A stretch of DNA of 64,000 bases. Source: Amycolatopsis umgeniensis (GTDB taxonomy: Bacteria; Actinomycetota; Actinomycetes; Mycobacteriales; Pseudonocardiaceae). The DNA is taken from contig NZ_JACHMX010000001.1 of the NCBI RefSeq assembly GCF_014205155.1, positions 2,232,001 through 2,296,000 on the forward strand. Reading direction: 5' to 3'. The translations under genes and the position numbers were made by a program. Position 1 is the first letter of the stretch. Every line of letters begins with the position of its first letter. The notes beneath the pieces were generated by a model. The model ran no database searches, had not been told where the DNA came from, and was given only the letters and a program-made list of their open reading frames with translations. Below are positions 44,148 through 52,174 of this stretch, piece after piece.

Positions 44148-46955
44148 TCACGAAAGCACTCGCGCCAGCTCTCGCCGTCCGGCGATGCCGAGCTTCGTGT
44201 AGATCCGCCCGAGGTGGTTTTCGACCGTCTTCGGGGTGACGAACAGTTCCTGCGCGATCTCGCGGTTCGCGCGTCCGGACGCCGCGAGATCCGCGACCCG
44301 GCGTTCGCTCGCGGTCAGCGAGGTCGGGCCCGCGAAGATCACCCGCCGCGGCCGGTCGCCCAAGGCCTCCAGCGCTTCGACCGCGCGGGTGCGCAGCACG
44401 ACAGAGCCGCATTCGGTGGCCAGGTCGATCCCGCGGTTGAGCGGGGTCCGCGCGTCCGTACGGCGCCGCGCGACCCGCATCGCCTCGCCGAGGTCGATCA
44501 GCGAACGGGCGAGGTGCAGCCGGGCCGGGGACCGCTCCAGCACCCCGACGGACTCGGCCAGCAGATCCAGCCGCCGGTCGCCGTCGGCGTGCGCGAGCAG
44601 CCGCAACGCGGCGCCGATCTCCGTCGTGGTCCCCCACTTCCGCGCGATGATCACCTGTTCCTCGGCCAGTTCCAGGGCGTGGTCCGACTCGCCGAGCAGC
44701 ATCGCGGCGCGTACCGCGGGCACCCGCCACGGGATGGTCGGCGGATCGACCCCCGCCGCGAGCATCTCGTCGCGCTGCAGGAACGCCTGTGTCCTGGCGA
44801 GGACGGGATTCCCGATGGCGAGCGCGATCAGCGCGCGGGGCTCGTGCAGCCACATCGTCGGCATCATGCTCGGACCGTCGCCGTGGTCGCTGTCGAACCG
44901 CGCCAGCACTTCGGCGGCGGCTTCGAGGTCACCACGCTCCATCGCGGCGTAGGCAAGGAAATGCGTCGACGTCGCCCGCAGCGCGACCACCTGCGGCAAC
45001 GGCTCCTCGGCGCCGATCGCGGCGAGCGCGCCCTCGGCTTCGGCCTCCATGACGCTCACGTTGCCGAGACGCCAGTTCAGGAACAGCGCGGCGTTGGCGA
45101 CCATCGCGAACTCGACGGGCGAACCGTGCGCCCGCACCCGGCGGCGCGCGCTCTCGATCTCCCGCCTGGCCTCGTCGATGCCGTCGGCCGAGATCAGCGC
45201 GAGCATCGCGACCACCCAGCCGACCATCACGTCGATGCTCCCGGTGGCGTCTTCGAAGTAGGCGCCGTGGGACAGGGCGCGGCAGGCCGTCGCGGCGACC
45301 TCGTCCGCGGGCCGGACCTCGTACCGGCCCATCTGCGCGAGCAACCCGAGCAGAGTGCGTTCGTCGGGGGTGCCTCCGCTCAAACTCGCGTACGCGCGCA
45401 GGTGATCCGACGCCACCCGGCGGTGGTGCGGCAGGAACGAGCGGATCACCGCGAGCCGCGCTTCGAGATGCATCCGGCCGGGATCGCGCGGACCGCCCGG
45501 GCGGGCGGCGATCGCCTCGAGCAGTTCGGCGACGGCGGCTTCGGGCCCGTCGACGACTGCCGTGGCCGACGCGGCGGCCGCGACGAGCTCGGCGTCGGGG
45601 ACGCCGTCCGCCGCCACGAGGAGTTGTTGCCGCGCCTCTGCCGCCTCGCCCGTGCGGAGCAGCGCGCGACCGAGCTCGGCCCGCAGTGCCGCGTCGTCCG
45701 GGGTCTCGTCGACGGCCCGGCGCAGATGTGCGGCGGCCGTCTTCGGGTCGCCCGCCGAGAGCAACGCTGCCGCGGCCTTGCGCAGGATCTCGGCCGCGTC
45801 CGGCAGGGTGCCTCGCGGCGCCTGCGCGAGATGAGCGGCGACACGGTCCGCCGGGGCCTTCGCCGCGCGCAACGCCTTCGCGGCGGCCCCGTGCAGTGCC
45901 GCACGGGCGATCGGGCCCAGGTCGGCGAGGACGGCCTCGCGGACGACGGGATGGATGAAGACGAGGTGGTCGCCGTCGCCGGTGAGCACGTTGGCCGAGG
46001 TCAGCGCCTCGACGGCGAGCGAAAGCCCGGCGGCGTCCAGCTCCGCCAGCGCTCCGGCCTGCCACGGATCGCCGCCGGTGCCCAGGATCGCGACAGCGCC
46101 GGCGAGCCCGACGGCCTCGACGGGCAGCCTGCCCAGCGCCGCGCGGAAAACGGTGCTGGGGCCCAGTTTTCCGACCTGACCGGCGGTCGCGTCGGTGTCC
46201 AGAGGCAGCCCGAGCGCGTCGAGTTCGTCGACGAGAACCCTTGCCAGGAAGGGATTCCCGCCGCTGGCCGCGTGCAACGAGGTGACCACGGCCCAGGCCG
46301 GGACCACCCCTCGGGCGGCCACGAGTTCGGCGAGCGCTTCGAGCGAAAGCGGCTTCGGCAGGACGCGTTCGGCCTGCCGTGAGACGCTCAGATGCGCGAG
46401 AGGCCCGGCGTTCTCCGCGGGCGGCCGGGTCGCCACCACGAGCACGATCGGCAGGTCGGCGATCCGGCGGGAGAGGTAGACGAGGAACTGCAACGACGAT
46501 CGATCCGCCCACTGGGCGTCGTCGACCGTGATCAGCAACGGCCGGGTCGACGACAGATCGACCGCGACCCACCACAGCGCGTGCAGCGTCCTGGCCAGTT
46601 CGGCCTCGCTCGGGTCGGCGGCCGCGGCGTCGAGCGCCCGGAGCGCGGCGCCGGACGGGCCCGCGAGGATCTTTTCACGGGTCTCCCCGCTGTAGCGCGA
46701 AACCGACCGCTCGACCATCTGACGGACCACGCCCCAGGCCATCGCGCCTTCGAGCGCGTCGCCGACCGCCTGCAGCCGTCCGAACCCACGGTCTTTCGCC
46801 AGCTCACGGGTCTCCTGAACCAGACGGGTCTTGCCGATCCCCGCACGGCCTTCGATGACGACCACCCGGCCCTCGCCCGCCTTGGCGGAGTCGAGTGCCG
46901 CTTCGATCCTCCCGAGTTCGCGCCCGCGTTCGAGAGTCGGCTCGACGCGGCTCAT
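44148..46955 (-). CDS. Large ATP-binding LuxR-family (LAL) regulator
   Basis: A 935-residue LAL/MalT-like regulator. The N-terminal AAA/NTPase domain has Walker A GRAGIGKT at 36-43 and a Walker B-like LLITVDDAQWAD. A long alpha-helical TPR-like middle follows, and residues about 870-930 form a LuxR helix-turn-helix (LTASERRVADLAASGRANREIAQELFVTPKTVENHLGRIYTKL). LALs are often pathway-specific activators in antibiotic or sugar-utilisation loci. ATG 46955 overlaps the upstream MBL gene by 4 bp; the longer reading frame is spurious. Its target is unknown. Confidence 0.93.
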   Translation of the reverse strand: MSRVEPTLERGRELGRIEAALDSAKAGEGRVVVIEGRAGIGKTRLVQETRELAKDRGFGRLQAVGDALEGAMAWGVVRQMVERSVSRYSGETREKILAGPSGAALRALDAAAADPSEAELARTLHALWWVAVDLSSTRPLLITVDDAQWADRSSLQFLVYLSRRIADLPIVLVVATRPPAENAGPLAHLSVSRQAERVLPKPLSLEALAELVAARGVVPAWAVVTSLHAASGGNPFLARVLVDELDALGLPLDTDATAGQVGKLGPSTVFRAALGRLPVEAVGLAGAVAILGTGGDPWQAGALAELDAAGLSLAVEALTSANVLTGDGDHLVFIHPVVREAVLADLGPIARAALHGAAAKALRAAKAPADRVAAHLAQAPRGTLPDAAEILRKAAAALLSAGDPKTAAAHLRRAVDETPDDAALRAELGRALLRTGEAAEARQQLLVAADGVPDAELVAAAASATAVVDGPEAAVAELLEAIAARPGGPRDPGRMHLEARLAVIRSFLPHHRRVASDHLRAYASLSGGTPDERTLLGLLAQMGRYEVRPADEVAATACRALSHGAYFEDATGSIDVMVGWVVAMLALISADGIDEARREIESARRRVRAHGSPVEFAMVANAALFLNWRLGNVSVMEAEAEGALAAIGAEEPLPQVVALRATSTHFLAYAAMERGDLEAAAEVLARFDSDHGDGPSMMPTMWLHEPRALIALAIGNPVLARTQAFLQRDEMLAAGVDPPTIPWRVPAVRAAMLLGESDHALELAEEQVIIARKWGTTTEIGAALRLLAHADGDRRLDLLAESVGVLERSPARLHLARSLIDLGEAMRVARRRTDARTPLNRGIDLATECGSVVLRTRAVEALEALGDRPRRVIFAGPTSLTASERRVADLAASGRANREIAQELFVTPKTVENHLGRIYTKLGIAGRRELARVLS

Positions 46956-47581
46956 CCGGTCAGGCGCTCGAGCCGGTCGGGATCGCGCAGCGGTTTCCCG
47001 TGTCCGAACAGGACGAGACTCGGCCGGAGCCCGGCGAGACGTCGCATCGATGCACGATTCAGCTCCGCGTCCCAGGTGAGGAAATCCGGCGGGCCGGTCA
47101 GCCGTCCGACGTGGAAGAACACGTCCCCGCACAGCAGGACGCCGTCGCTCTCCCGCCAGAGCGCGAGATGCCCCGGCGAATGCCCGGGGACGTCGAGCAC
47201 CGTGAACCCGGCGACGTCGTCCCCCTCTTTCAGCGCGCGGTCGACGGGGTGGGGTTCGGGCATCTTCATCCGGGAGAGCAGTTTCGGGATCCGGCCGGGA
47301 GCCGTGGCGGGGGTGGCCGTTTCGATCGCCTGGACGTCCTTTTCCCCGGCCCACAAGGGGATCCCGAATTCCTCGCAGAGCGCGTGGCTAGACCCGAAGT
47401 GATCCGGATGGGCGTGGGTGACCACGTGCGCGCTCACCTGCTCGCCGGCGAGTTGCCGGGAGACCCGCCGGCGCGCCCCGGGCGTGCCGGAGTCCACCAG
47501 CACGTCCTCCACCAGATAAACGTTCATCAGGTGCGGTGGACGGCCGAGGAGTTGCCGTACTCCAGGGGCCAGTTGGCGCAT
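46952..47581 (-). CDS. MBL-fold metallo-hydrolase
   Basis: A 209-residue metallo-beta-lactamase-fold protein with metal motif THAHPDHFGSSH (HxHxDH), a further ligand in VPGHSPGHLALW, Asp in LLCGDVFF and a last His in LFGHGKP. The glyoxalase-II-like layout suggests hydrolysis of a thioester, lactone or similar ester. The ATG at 47581 (MRQLAPGVRQLLG) starts at the conserved region. In-frame GTG (47632) and TTG (47641) exist but add a non-conserved tail, and none has a clear Shine-Dalgarno. It is translationally coupled to the LAL regulator. Confidence 0.88.
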   Translation of the reverse strand: MRQLAPGVRQLLGRPPHLMNVYLVEDVLVDSGTPGARRRVSRQLAGEQVSAHVVTHAHPDHFGSSHALCEEFGIPLWAGEKDVQAIETATPATAPGRIPKLLSRMKMPEPHPVDRALKEGDDVAGFTVLDVPGHSPGHLALWRESDGVLLCGDVFFHVGRLTGPPDFLTWDAELNRASMRRLAGLRPSLVLFGHGKPLRDPDRLERLTG

Positions 47582-47728
47582 CCGAGAATCGTAGCGGTCA
47601 CTGGGCGGGACGAAAGGGCTCCATTGGGTCACGTTCCCCAAAAAGTTCCAGTGAGGAATTCACGCAGTAAGACGAGAAAGTGTGCAAGATCGGTCAAATA
47701 CGGGATCGGGTCATTGAGCGAAGGCGTG

Positions 47729-47805
47729 AATCGCGTGATCAGAGCCGGAACTCGCGTGATTGACGCCGCACTCGAGTGTTCCGTGTCCAATCACGTGAGT
47801 TCCGC
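47729..47805. repeat. ~21 bp repeat array, CTCGCGTGAT family
   Basis: Units AATCGCGTGATCAGAGCCGG and AACTCGCGTGATTGACGCCG, then a degenerate unit, are followed by the inverted CAATCACGTGAGTTCCGCGT. This gives a hairpin-forming array in the 288 bp gap downstream of the HAAS-like gene. Same family as the arrays at 4.35 and 35.9 kb. Confidence 0.7.
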
Positions 47806-47828
47806 GTCCCTTCGGCCCGCAGGGGAAA

Positions 47829-47862
47829 GGGTGGAGGCGGCCCCCGACGTCCGCCTCCACCC
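47829..47862 (-). terminator. 12 bp hairpin after the HAAS-like membrane gene
   Basis: GGGTGGAGGCGG (47829-47840) pairs perfectly with CCGCCTCCACCC (47851-47862), 8 bp beyond the TAG stop at 47870. It is a probable intrinsic terminator. Confidence 0.75.
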
Positions 47863-47869
47863 GGGCCAC

Positions 47870-49117
47870 CTAGCGCGTCGGCTGGGTGGAGTTCGACGGC
47901 GGCGCCACGGAGGACGACGGCGGCGCCTGCGGGATCGCGGAAGGCGGCACCGGAGCGCCCTTCGGGATGGCCGCACTGAACGGGACGTCGGTCCGTTCCT
48001 GACAGTAGCCGCGGGAACCGTTGTAGCCGTTGAGGTTTCCCTCGCTGTCCCGGACTCCTCGCTCGAGCCGCGGGCGGGGGTAGCGGTTGTCGTCGCCGAC
48101 CTTCCGCTTCTCGCCCGTGCTCTTCTCGCAGGCGTACCGGGTCGTGCTGAGCGGACGACCTTCCTCGTCGTAGAGGTAGATCCCGGTCAGCGGTTTGCCC
48201 TCGGCGTCGAACGCGTAGATGTTGTCCACGCCCTGGTTGCCGTACATCAATTGCGGATTGCCGTACGTGTCGCTGTAGTTCGGCGGGTAGCCACCGCCGT
48301 AGGGACCGCTGCCGTAGGACCGTTTCGCGATCAGGTCGACCGCGGCGCCCGCCCCGCCCAGCATGCTGCCGATGACGAACGCCGAGATCGGCACTGCCAG
48401 CCACAGCAGTCGCCGGTCCCCCTTGAGTTTCGGTCCCGCCCAGACCACCGCGGCGGCCGCGAGCAGCATCAGCGGCAGCAGCAGGACGGCCCCGGTGTCG
48501 CGAAGCACGAGCAACAGGCCGAAGATGACCAGCACCGCCGCGCACAGCACCCACCACGCGGGCTTGAGCGCACGGAAGTAGGCCAGCCCCTTGCCGTTCC
48601 GGTTGGCCTGGAACGAAGTCACGATGTCGCGGAGCTTGATCACCTCAGGCAGTTCCGCGATCGGGGCGACCCCCCTCCGCGCCACGTAGACGACGCTGAT
48701 CGCGAGCACGGACGCGATGAAAAGCAGGCCCAGCAACGGTTCCACCCGGACCCACAACGCGGCGGCGAAGCCGAACAAAGCGAACCCGCCCACGGAGAAC
48801 ACCAGGCCCCAGAACGCGAACCGCGCTCCGCCGATCCCGGTTTTCGCCTTCAGCAAGGTGGTCTGTTCGCCCGCGTCGGCCGGGCGCGGCGGATAGCCAC
48901 CGGACGCCCGCAGCTCGGCGGCGTAACTCTCGGGGCTGCCCAAACGCTCGATCAAGGCGTCGACCTTGGGGTTGTCCCCCAGTTCCGCCTCCATTTCGGC
49001 GAGATGGGGCCGGACGTCTTCGAGGATTTCCTCGACTTCGCTCTCGGGCAGGTCGGCGAGCGCGCTCCTGACCCTCGCCAAGTACACCCGCACGGCGGTC
49101 GGATTCTGCGTGCTCAT
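47870..49117 (-). CDS. HAAS/DUF1700-like signalling-associated membrane protein
   Basis: A 415-residue protein. Residues about 1-65 form a HAAS-like helical domain (RVYLARVRSALADLPESEVEEILEDVRPHLAEMEAELGD, GSPESYAAEL). Membrane helices follow at about 98-120, 125-145, 185-205, 208-230 and 238-260. The hydrophilic C-terminal domain of about 150 residues has Gly/Tyr/Pro-rich sequence (SYGSGPYGGGYPPNYSD) and a Pro/Ser tail. HAAS proteins are typically coupled with PadR-like regulators, as here. Its function is unknown; a stress-sensing role is inferred from the family context. Confidence 0.82.
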   Translation of the reverse strand: MSTQNPTAVRVYLARVRSALADLPESEVEEILEDVRPHLAEMEAELGDNPKVDALIERLGSPESYAAELRASGGYPPRPADAGEQTTLLKAKTGIGGARFAFWGLVFSVGGFALFGFAAALWVRVEPLLGLLFIASVLAISVVYVARRGVAPIAELPEVIKLRDIVTSFQANRNGKGLAYFRALKPAWWVLCAAVLVIFGLLLVLRDTGAVLLLPLMLLAAAAVVWAGPKLKGDRRLLWLAVPISAFVIGSMLGGAGAAVDLIAKRSYGSGPYGGGYPPNYSDTYGNPQLMYGNQGVDNIYAFDAEGKPLTGIYLYDEEGRPLSTTRYACEKSTGEKRKVGDDNRYPRPRLERGVRDSEGNLNGYNGSRGYCQERTDVPFSAAIPKGAPVPPSAIPQAPPSSSVAPPSNSTQPTR

Positions 49118-49437
49118 GCTGCCTCTCCCAACAGGCTGTTCATCGTCGTGGCGAAACTTCGCCAGGTCTGCGCCGATTCTTCGAGGCGCTGGCGCCCCGG
49201 ATCGTTGAGGCTGTAGTACTTCCGGTGCGGGCCCTCTTCACTCGGCACCACGTACGACGTCAGCAGGCCCGCTTTGTACAGCCGCCGGAGCGTCCCGTAC
49301 ACCGAGGCGTCGCCCACTTCCTGCAACCCCGCGACCCGGAGTCTTCGGAGCACGTCGTAGCCGTAGCCGTCCTCCTCGCGAAGCACCGCGAGCACAGCGA
49401 GGTCCAGCACGCCTTTGAGTAGCTGACTGATCTCCAC
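49114..49437 (-). CDS. PadR family transcriptional regulator
   Basis: A 107-residue winged-helix regulator, VEISQLLKGVLDLAVLAVLREEDGYGYDVLRRLRVAGLQEVGDASVYGTLRRLYKAGLLTSY and onward, the typical PadR N-terminal domain with a short C-terminal dimerisation helix. GTG 49437 is chosen because GGGAGG lies 9-10 nt upstream; an in-frame start at 49464 adds a poorly conserved tail. The gene overlaps the HAAS-like membrane gene by 4 bp, a standard PadR-HAAS operon. It probably represses its own operon. Confidence 0.9.
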   Translation of the reverse strand: MEISQLLKGVLDLAVLAVLREEDGYGYDVLRRLRVAGLQEVGDASVYGTLRRLYKAGLLTSYVVPSEEGPHRKYYSLNDPGRQRLEESAQTWRSFATTMNSLLGEAA

Positions 49438-49524
49438 AGTCGTGTCCCTCCCAGTCTTACGCAACAGAAGGTACCACGCATTGCGCAGTAGTGTGCACGG
49501 CGGAGGCGACTTGCGTTCGATCGG

Positions 49525-49556
49525 GGTTCATGGGTTACTTAGTCCAGTAATGAACC
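49525..49556. promoter_or_regulatory. Overlapping dyads upstream of the GntR-ABC operon (candidate operator)
   Basis: GGTTCAT (49525-49531) is inverted as ATGAACC (49550-49556). Inside it TTACT (49535-49539) is inverted as AGTAA (49546-49550). The dyad is 45 bp before the GTG of the YtrA-like regulator, where autoregulation by such repressors is expected. Confidence 0.5.
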
Positions 49557-49600
49557 ACCGCACCCGGGGAGGGTGCACGACGACTGGGAACGGAGGTGTC

Positions 49601-49978
49601 GTGCTCGACGAAGGAACACCCCTGTTCGTGCAGATCGCCGAACAGATCGCCGACGACATCGCCGAGGGAAGCCTGGCCGAGGGGGAACGCGTGCCGTCAA
49701 CCAACGAACTCGCCGCCTTCTACCGGATCAATCCGGCGACGGCGGCCAAGGGCATCAACGTGCTGGCCGACGACGGCCTGCTCGAGAAGCGGCGCGGGAT
49801 CGGCATGTTCGTCGCCGACGGCGCACGGCAGAAGCTGCTCACCGACCGGCGGCAGCGGTTCGCCGAGCAGTACCTCGACCCGATGCTGATCGAAGCGAGG
49901 CGCCTCGGCATAGACGACGAAAGCCTGATCTCACTCATCCGCGGGAACGGACACCGGAACGGAGGACCCGCCGCATGA
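49601..49978 (+). CDS. GntR family regulator, YtrA subfamily
   Basis: A 125-residue short GntR regulator. It has a winged helix (PLFVQIAEQIADDIAEGSLAEGERVPSTNELAAFYRINPATAAKGINVLADDGLLEKRRGIGMFV) plus a roughly 45-residue helical tail, the YtrA layout. YtrA-type repressors sit in front of ABC transporters involved in cell-envelope stress or drug response, as here. GTG 49601 follows GGAGG by 4 nt; longer starts upstream cross the promoter. Its stop overlaps the ATPase start (ATGA). Confidence 0.9.
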   Translation: MLDEGTPLFVQIAEQIADDIAEGSLAEGERVPSTNELAAFYRINPATAAKGINVLADDGLLEKRRGIGMFVADGARQKLLTDRRQRFAEQYLDPMLIEARRLGIDDESLISLIRGNGHRNGGPAA

Positions 49979-50865
49979 CGCCGACCATTTCGACCACCGG
50001 CCTGACCCGGCGCTACGGCGACCACCTCGCGCTCGGCGAAGTCTCGGTCGACATCGAAGAAGGCAAGATCACCGGCTTGCTCGGCCGCAACGGCGCGGGC
50101 AAGAGCACGTTCCTGCGCATCATCACCGCGCAGGAGTTCGCGAGCGCGGGCTCGGTCCGCGTGTTCGGGGAGAACCCGGTGGAGAACGAGCGGGTGCTCC
50201 GGCGCCTGGTGCTCGTCCGCGAAGACCAGCAGTTCCCGGATTTCAAGGTCCGGCACGCCCTCGCGGCGGCGTCGTGGTTCTACCCGAACTGGGACGCCGA
50301 GCTGGCCGACACCCTGCTTCGCGACTTCGACCTGCCGCTGAAGCGCCCGATCAAGAAGCTCTCGCGAGGGATGCGCTCGGCGCTGTCGATCACGATCGGC
50401 CTGGCGGCGCGAGCGGAACTCACACTGCTCGACGAGCCGTACGCGGGTCTCGACGCCGTCGCACGGCACCTGTTCTACGACCGGTTGCTCGACGACTATT
50501 CGAGTCACCCCCGCACGGTCCTGCTTTCCACGCACCTGATCGACGAAGTGGCCGATCTGCTGGAGCACGTCGTGATGATCGACAAGGGCCGTGTCGTCCT
50601 CGACGCGCCCGCCGACGAACTGCGCGGCTCGGCCGCCACTGTCAGCGGACCGGCCACGGCGGTGGAGACCTTCGTCGCCGGACGCCGGGTGCTGCACCGC
50701 CGCAAGATCGGTTCGCGGGCTTCGGTCACCGTCGCCGACTCGCTCGATGCGGCGGCGAAGGCACGGGCACAAGCCCTGCACCTGAAGCTGGAACCGTTGT
50801 CACTGCAGCAATTGATGGTGCACACCTCCAACGGACAGGCGACCGCAGAGGAGGCGTCCGCATGA
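49975..50865 (+). CDS. ABC transporter ATP-binding protein of the YtrA-type operon
   Basis: A 296-residue ABC ATPase: Walker A GLLGRNGAGKSTFL, a signature region LSRGMRSALSITIGLA (LSRGM rather than LSGGQ), Walker B LTLLDEPYAGLD and STHLIDE. The roughly 80-residue C-terminal extension (GPATAVETFVAGRRVLHRRK) resembles BcrA/YtrB-type exporters. It is followed, with 4 bp overlap, by its membrane partner. It is likely an exporter or extruder controlled by the upstream regulator. The longer frame reading back to 49573 is spurious. Confidence 0.92.
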   Translation: MTPTISTTGLTRRYGDHLALGEVSVDIEEGKITGLLGRNGAGKSTFLRIITAQEFASAGSVRVFGENPVENERVLRRLVLVREDQQFPDFKVRHALAAASWFYPNWDAELADTLLRDFDLPLKRPIKKLSRGMRSALSITIGLAARAELTLLDEPYAGLDAVARHLFYDRLLDDYSSHPRTVLLSTHLIDEVADLLEHVVMIDKGRVVLDAPADELRGSAATVSGPATAVETFVAGRRVLHRRKIGSRASVTVADSLDAAAKARAQALHLKLEPLSLQQLMVHTSNGQATAEEASA

Positions 50866-51551
50866 ACACCCTGGTCAAAGTCGCGCGTTACCACCTGGTG
50901 GACCGGCTCCAGTTCCTGGTGCTCCCGGTCGGCGTCACACTCTTCGCCTTCGGGGTGAACCTCACGATTTTCGCGGTGATCCCCGAAAAACCCGAGGAAA
51001 ACTACTCCGGCGGCCTGTTCACGCTGTTCGTGTTCATGCTCGTCTGCGGCGCCTTGAGCATGACGAAGTCGCTGCCGTTCGGGCTGGCGCTCGGGGTGTC
51101 GAGGCGGTCGTACTATCTGGGCACGATCCTGCTGGTCACCGGGCTGGCCGCGATCTACGCGGTGGGAATCGTCGTGTTCCAGGCGATCGAGGAAGCGACC
51201 GGCGGGTGGGGGCTCGGCCTCAACTACTTCCGGGTGCCTTGGCTGCTCGACGGTCCCTGGTACCTGACCCTGCTCACGTCGTTCGTGTTCCTGACGCTGA
51301 TGTTCGTCTACGGCATGTGGTACGGCCTGATCTACCGGCGCGCTTCGGTGCTGGGGGTCGTCCTGTTCGCCGCCGCGCAGGTCTTGGTGCTGCTGGCCGG
51401 GGTGCTGTTGCTCAGCTGGACCGATTCCTGGTCGAAGCTCGGCACGTTCTTCAGCACGGTGACCGTCGCCGGCTTGACCGGAGTGCTCGCGGTACTGGTC
51501 GGCGTCGCCGCCGCCGGCGGGTTCGCCACGATGCGCCGCGTCACGGTCTGA
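50862..51551 (+). CDS. ABC transporter membrane subunit of the YtrA-type operon
   Basis: A 229-residue integral membrane protein with six hydrophobic segments (about 20-40, 50-68, 88-105, 140-160, 168-190 and 200-220). It is encoded directly after the ATPase with an ATGA overlap. The GGLFTLFVFMLVCGALSMTKSLPFGLALGVSRRSYYLG segment is typical of these small ABC-2-like permeases. Substrate unknown. GAGGAGG lies upstream of the ATG. Confidence 0.88.
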   Translation: MNTLVKVARYHLVDRLQFLVLPVGVTLFAFGVNLTIFAVIPEKPEENYSGGLFTLFVFMLVCGALSMTKSLPFGLALGVSRRSYYLGTILLVTGLAAIYAVGIVVFQAIEEATGGWGLGLNYFRVPWLLDGPWYLTLLTSFVFLTLMFVYGMWYGLIYRRASVLGVVLFAAAQVLVLLAGVLLLSWTDSWSKLGTFFSTVTVAGLTGVLAVLVGVAAAGGFATMRRVTV

Positions 51552-51579
51552 AATCCTTTCCACACCAAGGAGTCCTGTG

Positions 51580-51933
51580 ATGGCAGTGGTCTCTGTCGTG
51601 CTGTGGGTGATGCTGGCCGCGATCTTCGCCGTACTGGGGGTGGCGAAGGTCCTGCGTCAGCCGTCGTTGATCGCCCGGACCGAGAGGCTCGGCTTCTCGG
51701 TCCGGGCGATCCAGGGGATCGGCGCCCTCGAGGTCGCCGGCGCGGCCGGGCTCGTGGGCGGGTTCTTCTGGCGGCCCCTCGGGGTCGCCGCGGCGATCGG
51801 CCTGATGGCGTTGCTGATCGGAGCGGCGGTCTCCCACGTGCGGGCGGGCGACGGGGTCAAGGACGTCGCGCCGCCGGTCTGGCTCGCGCTGATCTCGGCG
51901 GCGGCCGCCGTCACCGCGATCGTTTCCGCTTAA
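51580..51933 (+). CDS. DoxX-like small membrane protein
   Basis: A 117-residue protein with four membrane helices, MAVVSVVLWVMLAAIFAVLGVAKVLRQPSLIARTERLGFSVRAIQGIGALEVAGAAGLVGGFF and onward, matching the DoxX_2-like family. Family functions are poorly known (linked in mycobacteria to redox stress membrane complexes). AAGGAG precedes it; ATG 51580 is better spaced than GTG 51577. It lies 28 bp after the ABC permease and may be the last gene of that operon. Confidence 0.85.
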   Translation: MAVVSVVLWVMLAAIFAVLGVAKVLRQPSLIARTERLGFSVRAIQGIGALEVAGAAGLVGGFFWRPLGVAAAIGLMALLIGAAVSHVRAGDGVKDVAPPVWLALISAAAAVTAIVSA

Positions 51934-51971
51934 CGCGGTGACCCTTGCGTGAGGTCCGCGCCAGGACACCG

Positions 51972-52015
51972 ACCGTGTGGATTTGGGACGTTGGATGACC
52001 CGAAATCCACACGGT
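51972..52015 (+). terminator. Inverted repeat downstream of the DoxX-like gene
   Basis: ACCGTGTGGATTT (51972-51984) is inverted as AAATCCACACGGT (52003-52015), with partly complementary G/C runs inside. It lies 38 bp after the DoxX stop and is a possible terminator preceding the stronger hairpin at 52101. Confidence 0.6.
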
Positions 52016-52100
52016 TCCGCGTGACCGACCCGGCCAAGACAGCCGGAGACCTGAGGGGTGTGTGGATGAGGAGTGTGTCCGTTTGCGGAGCCGTCCCGCC

Positions 52101-52153
52101 GTCTTGAAGGCCCCCTTTGAGACGGTGACCGTCTCAAAGGGGGCCTTCAAGAC
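52101..52153. terminator. Perfect 25 bp hairpin, GAAGGCCCCCTTT family
   Basis: The arms at 52101-52125 and 52129-52153 are perfectly complementary with a TGA loop. It is almost the same sequence as the hairpin at 15514-15566 and sits between the convergent DoxX-like and 7TM-protein genes. Confidence 0.78.
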
Positions 52154-52174
52154 AATCGAACGCCAGGCCGCCGC

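Noticed and set aside
44148..47354. Long extended starts for the LuxR regulator, aldehyde dehydrogenase (to 39301), SDR (to 38273), AspRS (to 42980) and rnc (to 56408)
   Set aside because: Each extension overlaps a real neighbour, T-box leader or rpmF, and is Arg/Pro-rich without homology; coupled ATG or GTG starts fit better.
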